Source of the DNA: an uncultured Alistipes sp.
GTDB taxonomy: Bacteria > Bacteroidota > Bacteroidia > Bacteroidales > Rikenellaceae
Length of the DNA: 64,000 nt
Direction of reading: 5' to 3'
NCBI GenBank assembly: GCA_944320685.1
Contig: CALUIK010000004.1
Span: 118,058-182,057, forward strand
Under the pieces are notes generated by a model. That model was not told the origin of the DNA and ran no database searches. It saw only the letters and a list, made by a program, of their open reading frames with translations. This document shows, in pieces, positions 16,945-27,305 of the stretch (the first letter of the stretch is position 1; each line of letters begins with the position of its first letter). A program made the position numbers and the translations under genes.

Positions 16945-19092
16945 CTATTTGTCCTGTCCCTCTTCCGCGAACTCGCTCCAGTCGGGGGCGAACTTGTTCA
17001 TCAGGGTGCGTACAAAGAAGTCGTAGCGCTTGTGGTCGCCGAAGGTGCCGCCCATGGTGTGGCGCTGGCCCGGAAGTACCACCAGCTCGAAATCCTTGCC
17101 GGCGTTTATCAGGGCGTTTACGAGCTGCATGGTGCTGGCGGGGTCGACGTTGTCGTCCATCTCGCCTACGACAAGCATCAGCGGGCGGCGCAGCAGGTGA
17201 GCCATCTCGACATTGCTGCTCTCGGCGTACGATTCGTCTACGGGGTATCCCATCCACTGCTCGTTCCACCATATCTTGTCCATACGGTTGTCATGGCATC
17301 CGCAGGCGCTGTATGCCGCCTTGTAGAAGTCGGGGTACTGCAGTACGGCGGCGGTGCTCTCCTGACCTCCGGCCGAGCAACCGTATATGCCCACGCGCTC
17401 GGCATCCATGTACGGATACTTCTTGGCGGCGGCCTTTATCCATGCTATGCGGTCTGGCAGGCCTGCATCCTTGAGGTTCTTGTAGCATACCTCCTCGAAC
17501 TCCTTCGAGCGGAACGATGTGCCCATGGCGTCGAGTTGAACCACTATAAAGCCCAGTTCCGCGAGCGAAGTGGTGTTCCAGTTGTATGGCATGAAACTTT
17601 TGGGCACGTATGCGCTGCCCGGACCGGCGTATATGTACTCGATTACGGGATATTTCTTCTTGGGGTCGAAATTGGTCGGGCGCTGGATTATGCCCCACAT
17701 GAGGGTCTTGCCGTCGCGCCCCGGGGCTGCGAAGACCTCGGGCGCCTGCCATCCCTCGGCCAGCAGGGCCGATATGTCGGCCTTTTCGAGTTTCATGACC
17801 AGCCTGCCGGTACGGCCGTCGCGCAGCTCGGTGACGGGAGGCGTGTCGGCCTTGGAGTATGTGTCGACCAGCAGCGAGCGGTCGGGCGAGAAGACGGCCG
17901 TGTGCTCGCCCTCCTCGGGCGTGAGGCATACGGGTTCGCCCTCGTCGATGCCGACACGGTAATAGTGTACCAGATAGGGATCCTCCTTGGGGTTCATGCC
18001 GCTGGCGGTGAAGTATATCACGCCCTGCTCCTCGTCGACGTCGACGATGCTGCGTACATACCACTCGCCGCTGGTGATCTGACGCTTGACCTTGCCTGAA
18101 GCCACGTCGTAGAGGTATATGTGGTTGTGGTTGTCGCGCTCGCTTGTCCACAGCAGTTCGGTGTTGTCGCGTATGTATCGGCGCCACAGACGGCTGTAGT
18201 TGACAAACTTGTCGCTCGTCTCCTCGACTATGGGGCGTACGGTGCCGGTCGAGGCCGAATATTCCAGCAGGCGGTATACCTTGTGTCCGCGCTGGTTGTA
18301 TTCGAAGTATATCTTGTCGCTGCCGTCCAGCCAGTAGGGGTGGCCGAGGTTGTACTGGTGGCTGAAGAGCTCTGTCGAGGGGGCGTAGAGCGTCCCTGTG
18401 GCTACATCGACGATACGCGGCTCGCGGTAGTCAACGTCGTCGCCGGGCTTGCAGTATTCCATGGTATGGAGCTTGGGCTGGAGCTGGTCGGCGGGTGACG
18501 ATTCGACGAAACTTACGTAGTGTTTCTCGGCGCGGCGGAGCTTGCTGGCGGCGAGGCGCGTGCCGTCGGGCGACCACGACATGTAGCATGAATAGTAGAA
18601 GCCGAGGCCGCCGTCGTCGGTCAGCCGCCGTTCGGTGCCGTCGGCCGTGTTGCGTACGTATATGTTGTAGTCCTTGATGTATGCCTCCTGTGTGCCGTCG
18701 GGGCTCTTCACGGGGCCTCCCTCGTTTTCGGGGTCGGTTACCATCCAGTGCTTGGCGGGGCGCTGCGGTCCCCGCGGGCGCTGCTGCGGCTGTGGTTCGG
18801 GTATGCCCGCCGCGGCGCGCGCTTCGGATATGGTGTTGTATTCGGTACGGCTTCTCTGCCCTGTATCCACGGCTACGTATTTCTCGCCGTCGGCGGTACG
18901 GGTGCGGTAGATGAAGGCCGTGCCCGCCTCGTTCCACCTGACGTCGGCCACGGTGCCGAGGACTTTCTCGTAGGTAAATCTGGATGGCGCATCGAATGCG
19001 CGGCGGTAATCCTCGACTTCGCCCTGCGCGGCGGCTCCGAGCACAGTGCCTGCGGCAATGAGTGCGAGGATAGTCTTTCTTGTGTTGGTCAT
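16945..19092 (-). CDS. Dipeptidyl-peptidase IV-like prolyl peptidase, S9B family
   Basis: A 715-residue secreted serine peptidase that cuts dipeptides, typically X-Pro, from peptide N-termini. It has a signal peptide (MTNTRKTILALIAAGTVLGA), the DPP-IV beta-propeller (about 100-440) and the alpha/beta-hydrolase domain. The catalytic triad is visible as Ser in GCSAG (near 570), Asp in VVGEMDDNVDP (near 645) and His in GQRHTMGG (near 678). The start at 19092 is chosen because a promoter at 19159-19189 overlaps the alternative start at 19161 and the signal peptide begins here. Confidence 0.93.
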   Translation of the reverse strand: MTNTRKTILALIAAGTVLGAAAQGEVEDYRRAFDAPSRFTYEKVLGTVADVRWNEAGTAFIYRTRTADGEKYVAVDTGQRSRTEYNTISEARAAAGIPEPQPQQRPRGPQRPAKHWMVTDPENEGGPVKSPDGTQEAYIKDYNIYVRNTADGTERRLTDDGGLGFYYSCYMSWSPDGTRLAASKLRRAEKHYVSFVESSPADQLQPKLHTMEYCKPGDDVDYREPRIVDVATGTLYAPSTELFSHQYNLGHPYWLDGSDKIYFEYNQRGHKVYRLLEYSASTGTVRPIVEETSDKFVNYSRLWRRYIRDNTELLWTSERDNHNHIYLYDVASGKVKRQITSGEWYVRSIVDVDEEQGVIYFTASGMNPKEDPYLVHYYRVGIDEGEPVCLTPEEGEHTAVFSPDRSLLVDTYSKADTPPVTELRDGRTGRLVMKLEKADISALLAEGWQAPEVFAAPGRDGKTLMWGIIQRPTNFDPKKKYPVIEYIYAGPGSAYVPKSFMPYNWNTTSLAELGFIVVQLDAMGTSFRSKEFEEVCYKNLKDAGLPDRIAWIKAAAKKYPYMDAERVGIYGCSAGGQESTAAVLQYPDFYKAAYSACGCHDNRMDKIWWNEQWMGYPVDESYAESSNVEMAHLLRRPLMLVVGEMDDNVDPASTMQLVNALINAGKDFELVVLPGQRHTMGGTFGDHKRYDFFVRTLMNKFAPDWSEFAEEGQDK

Positions 19093-19154
19093 CGTTCGGT
19101 TAGGGTTATGTTGGTTAATATGTTTATGAAAAAAGCCCATGTGGGTTATAACCT

Positions 19155-19215
19155 GACACAAATATATGAAAAGTCGAGTGCATGGACAAATCGCGGACCA
19201 AGTTTTGGGTTCGGG
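19155..19215 (-). repeat. Dispersed promoter-bearing repeat, copy 1
   Basis: On the minus strand this holds TTG-N20-TATATTTG (promoter core 19159-19189), driving the peptidase gene. The same stretch recurs at 52934-52995 before an unrelated gene; 34 of the first 39 bases agree, including the spacer between the boxes. Confidence 0.7.
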
Positions 19216-19389
19216 TCCTGTCGCGGCCTGTCCGACGTGGTGAAAGTAGGGCGTAGGGGAAAATTATATCCCATGTTTGGGCTGCGGCACCGTATGACGA
19301 CGTTCCGGTGCGGTACCGGCCGTCGTATGGGGTTATTTTCGTACCTTTGCGGGACCGGAACATATCGTGTGACAGTATAATCGTATTTT

Positions 19390-19989
19390 ATGGAGATGAA
19401 TGACGACTTTCTGGAGCGGCTCTCGCATGAGCGGTGCCGTCAGGCGCACGGGATACTGCGCCGCAGCGGCATCGTCGAAGCGTGGCGGCAGGCCGGGGCC
19501 GAGGTAAATGTCGTGGGGTCGCTGCGTATGGGCCTCATGATGAAGCACCGCGACATCGATCTGCACATCTACTCCGAGCCGCTTACCATCGAGGGCAGTT
19601 TTGCCGTGATGGCGCGCGTGGCGGCGTGCCCTGCTATCGGGCGTATCGAGTGCCGCAACCTTACGGCCACCGACGAGCGCTGCATAGAGTGGCATGCCGC
19701 ATGGGCGGAACCCGACGGCGAGACGTGGACGATAGACATGATCCACATCGAGCGCGGGTCGCGTTACGACGGTTATTTCGAGCGTATGGCCGACGGTGTC
19801 GTACGTGCGGCGGACGACGAGATGCGGCGGGCGATACTTCGCCTGAAGTGGGAGACGCCCGACACCGAGCATATCATGGGCGTGGAGTATTACCGTGCTG
19901 TCATCGAGGGCGGCGTACGCACCTACGACGGATTGACGGCGTGGCGTGCCGCCAATCCCGTCTGCGGCGTGGTGGAGTGGATCCCGTGA
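19390..19989 (+). CDS. Nucleotidyltransferase-fold protein of unknown function
   Basis: This 199-residue protein shows the core of the polymerase-beta-like nucleotidyltransferase fold: VVGSLRMGLMMKHRDIDLHI (a GS motif followed about ten residues later by the D-x-D pair), with a possible third acidic residue in WTIDMIHIE. Bacteroidales carry many such proteins under the name hypothetical or 'phosphoglycerate mutase family'; that name has no support in this sequence. A -7 box TACCTTTG lies at 19342-19349 without a clear -33. It stands as a single gene, followed by its own terminator. Confidence 0.7.
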   Translation: MEMNDDFLERLSHERCRQAHGILRRSGIVEAWRQAGAEVNVVGSLRMGLMMKHRDIDLHIYSEPLTIEGSFAVMARVAACPAIGRIECRNLTATDERCIEWHAAWAEPDGETWTIDMIHIERGSRYDGYFERMADGVVRAADDEMRRAILRLKWETPDTEHIMGVEYYRAVIEGGVRTYDGLTAWRAANPVCGVVEWIP

Positions 19990-20009
19990 CGACAAGTGCA
20001 GGAATGCGG

Positions 20010-20043
20010 ACGGGGCGGCCGCGTACGTGGCTGCCCCGTTTTT
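20010..20043 (+). terminator. Terminator after the nucleotidyltransferase-fold gene
   Basis: An 11-bp GC-rich stem (ACGGGGCGGCC paired with GGCTGCCCCGT, one G-T pair) is followed by a T-run on the plus strand. It also sits past the end of the convergent nuo operon. Confidence 0.75.
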
Positions 20044-20061
20044 CACATTAGGTCGTTCGGA

Positions 20062-21495
20062 TTACCATATTCCCGACGGGAGGGCGTTGATCCCTTCGAA
20101 TATGCAGCTTGTAAGTCCCAGCGCCAGTATGCCCGCCGTGCAGAGTGCGAGGGCGATCTTTGCGCCGAGGTCGCTGCGCAGCGCGGGGATCGGTTCGTTG
20201 TTCGGTGTGATGAACATGGCCTTGACCACCAGCAGGTAGTAGTATAGCGCTATTACGGTGTTTATCAAGGCGATGAATACCACGGCATGGAATCCTCCGC
20301 GGAAGGCGGCCGAGAAGACGAAGAACTTTGAGAAGAAACCGGCGAAGGGCGGTATTCCAGCCAGCGAAAAGAGCGCGAGCATCATCACTACGGCCAGTTT
20401 TGGGTTGGTGCGGTAGAATCCGTTGTAGTCTTCCATCGAGACCTTGCCGCCGCTGTGCTGCTCGACCACGGCTATGACGCCGAAGGCGGCGAGATTGGCG
20501 GCCATGTATACCAGAACATAGAATACGAGCGAGGTCATGCCTATCGCGCTGCCGCCGATGACGGCGAGCATGATGTATCCCGCCTGCGATATGGACGAGA
20601 AGGCGAGAAAGCGTTTCAGATCCTTCTGCCGCAGGGCGAAGAGGTTGGCCACGGTGATCGAGAACACGATCACGATCTCGAGCATTGTCTGCCACTGCTT
20701 CACCATCGGGCCGAATACCTTTACGAGTATTGCCATCAGCACGAATGCCGCGGCGCCCTTCGATACTACCGAGAGGTATGCCGTCACGGCGGTGGGGGCG
20801 CCTTGGTATGTGTCGGCGGTCCACAGGTGGAATGGTACGAGCGATATCTTGAATCCCAGTCCCGAGAAGAAGAATACCATGGCTAGGATCTGCAGCGGCG
20901 AGCCGTCGATGCGGGCGGGCATGTCGTCGAAGTAGAGCGTACCAGTGGTGCCGTAGAGAAACGATATGCCGTATAGCATCAGGCCGCTTGAGAAGAGCGC
21001 CGTAAGGATGTATTTCGCTCCGGCCTCGGCCGAGTAGCGCTTGTACTTGTCGAATGCCACAAGACAGGCCATGGGTATCGACGCGAGTTCGAGGCCGATG
21101 AAGAATAGCAGGAAATTGCCGGCGCCGATCATGAAGTACATGCCGAGCAGCGTCGACAGGGTGAGTATGTAGAACTCGCCCCGCTTGTGTTCGGTATCGT
21201 CGCGGCGGAGCCATGTGTCGGCCTGCAGGCATACGATGAGGGCGCCCACGGATAGCATGCTCTTCAGGGCCGAATGCAGCGGCGCGTAGACGAACATCCC
21301 GCCGAAGAGTTGGGCCGTGCCGTGTACGGGGATGATGTTGACCAGGGTATGCAGTAGCAGCAGGACGCATGTTACGGCCGAGAAACGGCTGCGGCCCCGA
21401 CTGCCGGCGGCAAGGTCGTAGACGAAGAGCACGATGATGACGGCCATGAGCGAGATCTCGTGCCGCATGTATATTAGTATGTCTGTGTAGTTCAT
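20062..21495 (-). CDS. nuoN: NADH-quinone oxidoreductase subunit N
   Basis: This 477-residue proton-pumping antiporter-like membrane subunit of respiratory complex I has about 14 membrane helices. The family motifs [16 protein letters not shown] and [19 protein letters not shown] (functional lysine and conserved WTPDVYEGAP-like loop) are evident. It is the last gene of the nuo operon and starts 13 bp after nuoM ends. Confidence 0.95.
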   Translation of the reverse strand: MNYTDILIYMRHEISLMAVIIVLFVYDLAAGSRGRSRFSAVTCVLLLLHTLVNIIPVHGTAQLFGGMFVYAPLHSALKSMLSVGALIVCLQADTWLRRDDTEHKRGEFYILTLSTLLGMYFMIGAGNFLLFFIGLELASIPMACLVAFDKYKRYSAEAGAKYILTALFSSGLMLYGISFLYGTTGTLYFDDMPARIDGSPLQILAMVFFFSGLGFKISLVPFHLWTADTYQGAPTAVTAYLSVVSKGAAAFVLMAILVKVFGPMVKQWQTMLEIVIVFSITVANLFALRQKDLKRFLAFSSISQAGYIMLAVIGGSAIGMTSLVFYVLVYMAANLAAFGVIAVVEQHSGGKVSMEDYNGFYRTNPKLAVVMMLALFSLAGIPPFAGFFSKFFVFSAAFRGGFHAVVFIALINTVIALYYYLLVVKAMFITPNNEPIPALRSDLGAKIALALCTAGILALGLTSCIFEGINALPSGIW

Positions 21496-21508
21496 ATCCT
21501 TATACTTG

Positions 21509-22993
21509 TCAGTTCATTATGTGAGCCATTATCCCCGAGACGCTGCCGCGTACGGTGTCGCTTATCCACATGGGCGCCAGACCCATGCCGGCGACGGCGG
21601 CGATGAGGCATACCACGGCCACGCGCTCGTCCCATGTGGCATCCTTCAGGCGCAGGTGTTCGGCATTGTCGCAGGTACCGTAAAGGATGCGCCCTATGAC
21701 GCGCAGGATGTAGACTGCCGTTATCACGATACTCGTGCAGGCGATGATGGTAACGGTGCGGTGGAAGGTGTCGGCGTGCATGAAGGCGCCGTTGAATATG
21801 GTCATCTCGGCGACGAAGCCGCTCAGGCCGGGCAGCCCGAGGTTGGCGAGGCCCGCTATGACGTAGCCCACGGCGAGGAATGGCATGACGCGCATCAACC
21901 CGCTCATCTGCCTTACGTCGCGCGTATGCGTACGTCCGTATATCATGCCTATGAGGGCGAAGAAGAGCGCCGTCATCAGGCCGTGGCTGAGCATCTGCAT
22001 CACGGCGCCGGTCACGGCCGTGGTGTTCATCATGAGTATGGCGAATAGCACCAGCCCGCAGTGCGATACCGACGAGTAGGCGTTTATGTACTTGAGGTCG
22101 GTCTGTACGCAGGCCGAGAAGGCGCCGTATACGACCGATATTGCCGTCAGTATGATGAATATCCACGAGAGTTCGTGCGCCGCTTCGGGCATGAGGTATA
22201 TGGCAACGCGGAAGCATCCGTAGCCGCCGAGTTTCATCAGCACGCCGGCGTGGAGCATCGACACGGCCGTAGGTGCCGAAGCGTGGCCGTCGGGACTCCA
22301 CGTGTGGAAGGGGAAGAGCGCTCCCAGCACGCCGAAACCGACGAATACCAGCGGGAACCATATGCGCTGTTGCGCAAGGGGTATGTTGTCCGCCTGCGCT
22401 ATTTCGAGGATGTTCATCGTCGAGGCCCCGGCGCCGAAGTATATTCCGAGGATGCCGATCAGGAGCAGCGCCGAGCCGCCCATGAGCATGAGCGTGAGCT
22501 TCATGGCGGCGTACTCCTTGCGGCCGCTGCCCCAGACGCCGATGAGGAGGTACATCGGGATGAGGGCTACCTCGTAGAACATGAACATCGTGAACAGGTC
22601 GATCGAGATGAAGAAGCCGAAGACGCCTACGCTGAGCAGGCAGAACCACATGAAGTACTCCTTGACATTGGTATCCATGCGCCACGAGGCGAATGTCCCC
22701 GTGAATACTATGATTGCCGAGAGCAGCAGCATGACAACCGAGATGCCGTCGACACCCACGGCGTAGTGTATGTCGAGCGGGGCGTACCACTCGCGGCTGT
22801 CGGTGAAGAGCATAGGCTCGGCGGCACCGGCGTGGCGCTGTGCGAGGTATGCGAATACGAGCCATACGGCCAGCGCGAGAAGCAGCGCGGAGCCCGTGAC
22901 CATTACGGTGCGTATCTGCGTGCGGTTGCGCGAGATCCACAGCCCGAGCATCATCATGAGCGGAATGGCCGGAAAAAGCGATAGTATATTCAT
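21509..22993 (-). CDS. nuoM: NADH-quinone oxidoreductase subunit M
   Basis: This 494-residue antiporter-like subunit of complex I has about 14 helices. It shows the family landmarks [17 protein letters not shown] (essential glutamate) and [20 protein letters not shown] (the conserved H-x-W-x-P-D-A/G-H-x-x-A-P loop), and [20 protein letters not shown] (D-x-K). It lies between nuoL (13 bp) and nuoN (13 bp). Confidence 0.96.
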   Translation of the reverse strand: MNILSLFPAIPLMMMLGLWISRNRTQIRTVMVTGSALLLALAVWLVFAYLAQRHAGAAEPMLFTDSREWYAPLDIHYAVGVDGISVVMLLLSAIIVFTGTFASWRMDTNVKEYFMWFCLLSVGVFGFFISIDLFTMFMFYEVALIPMYLLIGVWGSGRKEYAAMKLTLMLMGGSALLLIGILGIYFGAGASTMNILEIAQADNIPLAQQRIWFPLVFVGFGVLGALFPFHTWSPDGHASAPTAVSMLHAGVLMKLGGYGCFRVAIYLMPEAAHELSWIFIILTAISVVYGAFSACVQTDLKYINAYSSVSHCGLVLFAILMMNTTAVTGAVMQMLSHGLMTALFFALIGMIYGRTHTRDVRQMSGLMRVMPFLAVGYVIAGLANLGLPGLSGFVAEMTIFNGAFMHADTFHRTVTIIACTSIVITAVYILRVIGRILYGTCDNAEHLRLKDATWDERVAVVCLIAAVAGMGLAPMWISDTVRGSVSGIMAHIMN

Positions 22994-23006
22994 TGCATTA
23001 TGACGT

Positions 23007-24902
23007 TTATCTTATGAAGAGAAGTATTATTGTCAGCACGAGCGCGCCTCCGAGGAACCATATGCAGTAGTGTTGTATGATTCCGCTCTGCATTCCCCGT
23101 ATGAGGTAAGAGGCGCCGTTGGCGCCGCGGGCGAGCATGTTCATGAAGCCGTCCACGACGTTGCGGTCGAACCATGCGACGGGTGTCGAGATGCAGCGGA
23201 AGATCACGCGGTGGGTGATGAACTGATAGATCTCGTCGATATAGAACCGGTGGTATGCGGCCGTGTGCAGCGTGGCGAAGCGTCGCGCGAGGCTCTCGGC
23301 CGCGGCCTGCCGCTCGCGGGCGTACATCCACGTGGCGAGGGCGATGCCTGCGGTCGCCGCACAGAGGCTTATGGCCGCCACAGTCGGGTTGATATGTATG
23401 TCGTATGCGGTGCCGTTGCTGCTGACGAAGTGCCCGAAGGGGATGAATCCCGCACCGAGCGTTACGGCGGCGAGTACCACAAGCGGCAGCGTCATCGTCG
23501 CTGGCGCCTCGTGGGGCGTATGCTCGGCGTGGAGCGTACGGTTCTCGCGCCCCCAGAATATGCCGTAGTAGAGGCGGAACATGTAGAATGCCGTGAGACC
23601 CGCGATGGCGGTCATCACCCATCCCATCACGGGACTGTAGGCAAAGCATGCGGTGAGTATCTCGTCTTTTGAGAAAAATCCGCTCAGGGGCCATATGCCG
23701 GCTATGGCGAGGCATGCCACGAGGAATGTCGCGTGCGTCACGGGCATGTAGCGGCGCAGGCCGCCCATGGCCGACATCTCGTTCGAGTGCACGGCGTGGA
23801 TTATGCACCCTGCGCCGAGGAAGAGCAGCGCCTTGAACATGGCGTGGGTGAAGAGGTGGAACATCGAGGCCATGTATCCGAGTCCACCCGAGTGGGGGTC
23901 GGCCGAAGTGCAGACACCGAGGGCCACGATCATGAATCCTATCTGCGATATGGTGCTGAATGCCAACACGCGCTTTATGTCGCTCTGCACGCACGCCACC
24001 ACGGCGGCGTAGAACGATGTGAAGGCTCCGACTATGGCCGTGGCGTGCAGCACATCGGGGGCATAGCCTATGAAGAGAGGGAACATGCGCGCCACGAGAT
24101 ATACGCCCGCCACCACCATCGTGGCGGCGTGTATGAGTGCCGACACCGGCGTGGGGCCCTCCATGGCGTCGGGAAGCCATATGTGCAGCGGGAACATGGC
24201 GCTCTTGCCGGCGCCGCCCACGAACATCAGCCCCAGCGCCAGCGGTATGATCATGCCGGCGGCGGCGAGGGCCTCGGTCTGCGGATTAAAGGAGAAGGTT
24301 CCGGCGTAGTATCCGTAGAAGAGTATGCCTATTAGAAATCCCAGATCGGCGAAGCGCGTGACGATAAAGGCCTTCTTTGAGGCGGCCACGGCCTCCTTGC
24401 GGGTATAGTAGAAGCCTATGAGCAGGTATGAACTTACGCCTACCAGTTCCCAGAAGACGTACATCTGGAAGATGTTGGTCGCCACCACCAGCCCCATCAT
24501 GCTTGCTGTGAAGAGCGACAGGAAGGCGTAGTAGCGTTGGAAGCCGCGTTCACCCTTCATGTAGCCGAACGAGTATATGTGCACCATGAGCGATACGGTC
24601 GAGATTACGACGAGCATCATCACCGATATGGGGTCGAGCATGATGCCCATGTCTATCGAGAGCGTGTCGTTTATGGGCAGCCATGTGGTGTTCCACGGTG
24701 TGAGCGTGGGGTATAGTCCGTCGGCGGCGCGCCCCTGCCCGAAGAAGTAGGCATAGGCGGTCATATAGCTTACCGCTGTCACCACGGCCAGAACGGCCGT
24801 GCCGACGGCGCCTGCGGCCGCGGGGCGCAGGCGGGTGCCGGCGAGCCCCAGAAAGAGGAAGCTCAGCAGCGGAAGCACGAGAATCAGAATTGTGTATTCC
24901 AT
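23007..24902 (-). CDS. nuoL: NADH-quinone oxidoreductase subunit L
   Basis: This 631-residue subunit is the distal proton-pumping antiporter-like part of complex I, with the long lateral helix at the C-terminus. Landmarks are FWELVGVSSYLLIGFYYTRK (essential glutamate), FPLHIWLPDAMEGPTPVSAL and VACVQSDIKRVLAFSTISQI, all typical of NuoL/ND5. Length and helix count are normal. It is read in the middle of the nuo operon, 19 bp after nuoK. Confidence 0.97.
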   Translation of the reverse strand: MEYTILILVLPLLSFLFLGLAGTRLRPAAAGAVGTAVLAVVTAVSYMTAYAYFFGQGRAADGLYPTLTPWNTTWLPINDTLSIDMGIMLDPISVMMLVVISTVSLMVHIYSFGYMKGERGFQRYYAFLSLFTASMMGLVVATNIFQMYVFWELVGVSSYLLIGFYYTRKEAVAASKKAFIVTRFADLGFLIGILFYGYYAGTFSFNPQTEALAAAGMIIPLALGLMFVGGAGKSAMFPLHIWLPDAMEGPTPVSALIHAATMVVAGVYLVARMFPLFIGYAPDVLHATAIVGAFTSFYAAVVACVQSDIKRVLAFSTISQIGFMIVALGVCTSADPHSGGLGYMASMFHLFTHAMFKALLFLGAGCIIHAVHSNEMSAMGGLRRYMPVTHATFLVACLAIAGIWPLSGFFSKDEILTACFAYSPVMGWVMTAIAGLTAFYMFRLYYGIFWGRENRTLHAEHTPHEAPATMTLPLVVLAAVTLGAGFIPFGHFVSSNGTAYDIHINPTVAAISLCAATAGIALATWMYARERQAAAESLARRFATLHTAAYHRFYIDEIYQFITHRVIFRCISTPVAWFDRNVVDGFMNMLARGANGASYLIRGMQSGIIQHYCIWFLGGALVLTIILLFIR

Positions 24903-24921
24903 GACGATCGTTGTTTAGGCT

Positions 24922-25230
24922 TTACCACTTCATTTCGTGCAGGCTCTTGACCTTGATGTTGCGGATGTTGCGGTAGATGTTGATTATGATGGCTATGGCA
25001 ACGGCCGTTTCGGCGGCGCTGATGCCTATGGCGAAGAGCGTGAAGAAGAAACCCTCGAGATGTTCGGGGAAGAGGAAGCGGTTGAAGACCACGAAATTTA
25101 TGTCTACCGAATTGAGGATCAACTCGACAGATATGAGCATGGCCAGCAGGTTGCGCCGCGTGACGAATCCGTAGATTCCGGCGAACATCATGATCGTCGA
25201 TACGATCAGGTAATATTCCATGTGTATCAT
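24922..25230 (-). CDS. nuoK: NADH-quinone oxidoreductase subunit K
   Basis: This 102-residue, three-helix membrane subunit has the conserved glutamates of NuoK, in LISVELILNSVDINFVVF and in the third helix (GISAAETAVAIAIIINIYR). The start at 25230 gives MIHMEYYLIVS, which matches the family N-terminus; the next ATG at 25221 is also possible. The reading frame stays open much further upstream, but that part overlaps nuoJ in another frame and is not NuoK-like. Confidence 0.95.
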   Translation of the reverse strand: MIHMEYYLIVSTIMMFAGIYGFVTRRNLLAMLISVELILNSVDINFVVFNRFLFPEHLEGFFFTLFAIGISAAETAVAIAIIINIYRNIRNIKVKSLHEMKW

Positions 25231-25247
25231 AGTGCTTACTTTTTTGT

Positions 25248-25757
25248 CTAACGCTTGCGTGCTATGAGTATGCCGCCCACGATGCAGGCCAGCAGCAGGA
25301 TGCTGATCACCTCGAAGGGGAGCACATAGCCGTATTTGTCGGGGCTCATGAGCGTGTGTCCTATGGCGGTGACCTCCAGTTCTCCGTGTTCGAAGTGCGA
25401 GGGGCGGAAGTCGTGCTTCAACGTGACGTAAAGGCATATCCCGAGGCTGAGGAGCGTTGCCGCCAGCCCCGAATAGAGTTTGTAGCCGCGTATCTGCTCT
25501 GCCTTGTCGCCTTGGCTCGACGTGAGCAGTATCGAGAAGACGTAGAGTACGGTTATGCCGCCCGCGTAGATGAGCATCTGCACGGCTCCGAGGAACGAGT
25601 AGTTGAGCTGGAAATATATTCCGGCCGTACCGAAGAGCACGAACAGAAGATATGTGGCCGCACGCAGAATGCGGTACGTTGTGACGGCCAGCACGGCGCT
25701 CACTACGGTGAAGAGGGCCAATATGGTGAATACGATGAGTTCGAGTGTTATCTCCAT
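25248..25757 (-). CDS. nuoJ: NADH-quinone oxidoreductase subunit J
   Basis: This 169-residue subunit has five membrane helices. The conserved NuoJ segment is seen as FLGAVQMLIYAGGITVLYVF (third helix, important in coupling quinone reduction to proton pumping). It starts 4 bp after nuoI and is followed by nuoK. Length is normal for Bacteroidetes. Confidence 0.95.
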   Translation of the reverse strand: MEITLELIVFTILALFTVVSAVLAVTTYRILRAATYLLFVLFGTAGIYFQLNYSFLGAVQMLIYAGGITVLYVFSILLTSSQGDKAEQIRGYKLYSGLAATLLSLGICLYVTLKHDFRPSHFEHGELEVTAIGHTLMSPDKYGYVLPFEVISILLLACIVGGILIARKR

Positions 25758-25761
25758 GGCT

Positions 25762-26208
25762 TTATATCTTGTTGAGTGTTTTTACGAGCTTGCTGCGCGT
25801 ATATACGGCGTGCTCGAAGTTTGTCGAGAAGCGTATGGCGTCGTGCGGGCATGCGTTGACGCACAACTGGCAGAACATGCACGAGCCGAGGTCGTACTCG
25901 TACCGTGCCAGACGCCGCTTCGGCTTGCCCGTCTCGGGGTCGGTGACCGTCTCTACGGTGATGCGGATGGTGCCGTTGGGGCATGCCGTCTGGCAGAGGC
26001 CGCAGGCGATGCAGCGGTTGTTGCCGTCGGCGTCGTGCGGCATTGTGAGTTCGCCGCGGTAGCGGTCGAACATCTTGAGCGTGGCACGGTTCTCGGGGTA
26101 CTGTTCCGTCACCTTCGGGGTGAAGAATTCGCGTCCCGTAACCTTGAGGCCCGTGAGCAGCGAGCCCACGCCGTGCAGGAATCCTTTTATATAGCTGTTG
26201 TTTGTCAT
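25762..26208 (-). CDS. nuoI: NADH-quinone oxidoreductase subunit I, two [4Fe-4S] clusters
   Basis: This 148-residue ferredoxin-like subunit passes electrons to NuoB. Two complete cluster motifs are visible: CIACGLCQTACPNGTI and CMFCQLCVNACPHDAI, both C-x2-C-x2-C-x3-C-P. It ends 4 bp before nuoJ starts and begins 1 bp after the nuoH stop. In complexes without NuoEFG this subunit is the likely entry point for electrons from an external donor. Confidence 0.96.
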   Translation of the reverse strand: MTNNSYIKGFLHGVGSLLTGLKVTGREFFTPKVTEQYPENRATLKMFDRYRGELTMPHDADGNNRCIACGLCQTACPNGTIRITVETVTDPETGKPKRRLARYEYDLGSCMFCQLCVNACPHDAIRFSTNFEHAVYTRSKLVKTLNKI

Positions 26209-26209
26209 G

Positions 26210-27286
26210 TCAGAAATGGAGTTTGAATACTACGACTATCACCATCAGCAGCAGGTTGGCCAGTCCTATCGGTACGAGGTACTTCCATTCGAGGGTCAGG
26301 ATCTGGTCCACACGCAGACGCGGGAAGGTCCACTTTATCCACATGAGCAGCCACACCACGAAGAAGGCCTTGGCGAAGAACCAAACGAAGCCGGGGATGT
26401 AATCCATTACCGTGTTGAAGGCGTCGAGTCCGGGTATATGGAGCGGCATCCAGCCGCCGAGGAATATCGTGGCGGCCAAGCCGGCGATGATGAAGAGGTT
26501 GACGAACTCGGCAACGTAGAAGAGGCCGAAGTGCATGCCCGAATATTCGGTATGATACCCCGCCGTGAGCTCCGACTCCGCTTCGGGCAGGTCGAACGGT
26601 CCGCGGTTGACCTCGGCGTTGCCGGCGATGAGGTAGATGATGAAGGCTATAATGGCGGGTATGTGGCCCTTGAAGATGAACCAGCCGTCTGCCTGCCGCT
26701 CGACGATCTCCGAGAGCTGCATGGTGTCGGTGAGCACTACGATGGTGAGGATCGACAGGCCTATCGAGAGCTCGTAGCTGATCATCTGCGCGCCGCTTCG
26801 CATGGCGCCGATAAGCGAGTACTTGTTGTTGGAGCTCCAGCCGGCGAGCAGTATGCCTACCACACCGATCGACGAGGCGGCCATCGTGAAGAAGACACCC
26901 ACGTTGAAATCGAGCACCTCCATGCCGCGGTTTATGGGCAGGCATGAGAAGGCGAGTACCGAGGCCAGAATCACGATGTAGGGGGCCAGATTGTAGAGGA
27001 ACCTGTCGGCGTGGCGTATGGTGATGATTTCCTTGGTGAGCATCTTGAATACGTCGCAGATAACCTGAAGCGTACCCCACGGACCGACGCGGACGGGGCC
27101 GAGGCGGCATTGGAAGGCGGCGCACACCTTGCGTTCCATGAATATCATCACGATGGCTATGACCGTGTACATGAGCAGCAGGCACACCCCGACCACGACG
27201 CATTCGAGGAATATGGCCAGACCCTCGGGCATGATGGAGAGGAGTGCCGTATGGATCGCTTGGGTTACTATGCTGAAATCGAACAT
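26210..27286 (-). CDS. nuoH: NADH-quinone oxidoreductase subunit H
   Basis: This 358-residue membrane subunit forms part of the quinone-binding chamber. It has about eight helices and the family landmarks [40 protein letters not shown] (acidic loop contacting NuoCD/B) and FWEK-like TM regions toward the C-terminus ([20 protein letters not shown]). The position between nuoCD and nuoI is the usual order. Confidence 0.96.
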   Translation of the reverse strand: MFDFSIVTQAIHTALLSIMPEGLAIFLECVVVGVCLLLMYTVIAIVMIFMERKVCAAFQCRLGPVRVGPWGTLQVICDVFKMLTKEIITIRHADRFLYNLAPYIVILASVLAFSCLPINRGMEVLDFNVGVFFTMAASSIGVVGILLAGWSSNNKYSLIGAMRSGAQMISYELSIGLSILTIVVLTDTMQLSEIVERQADGWFIFKGHIPAIIAFIIYLIAGNAEVNRGPFDLPEAESELTAGYHTEYSGMHFGLFYVAEFVNLFIIAGLAATIFLGGWMPLHIPGLDAFNTVMDYIPGFVWFFAKAFFVVWLLMWIKWTFPRLRVDQILTLEWKYLVPIGLANLLLMVIVVVFKLHF

Positions 27287-27305
27287 ATTGTTGTCTGTTA
27301 AATTG

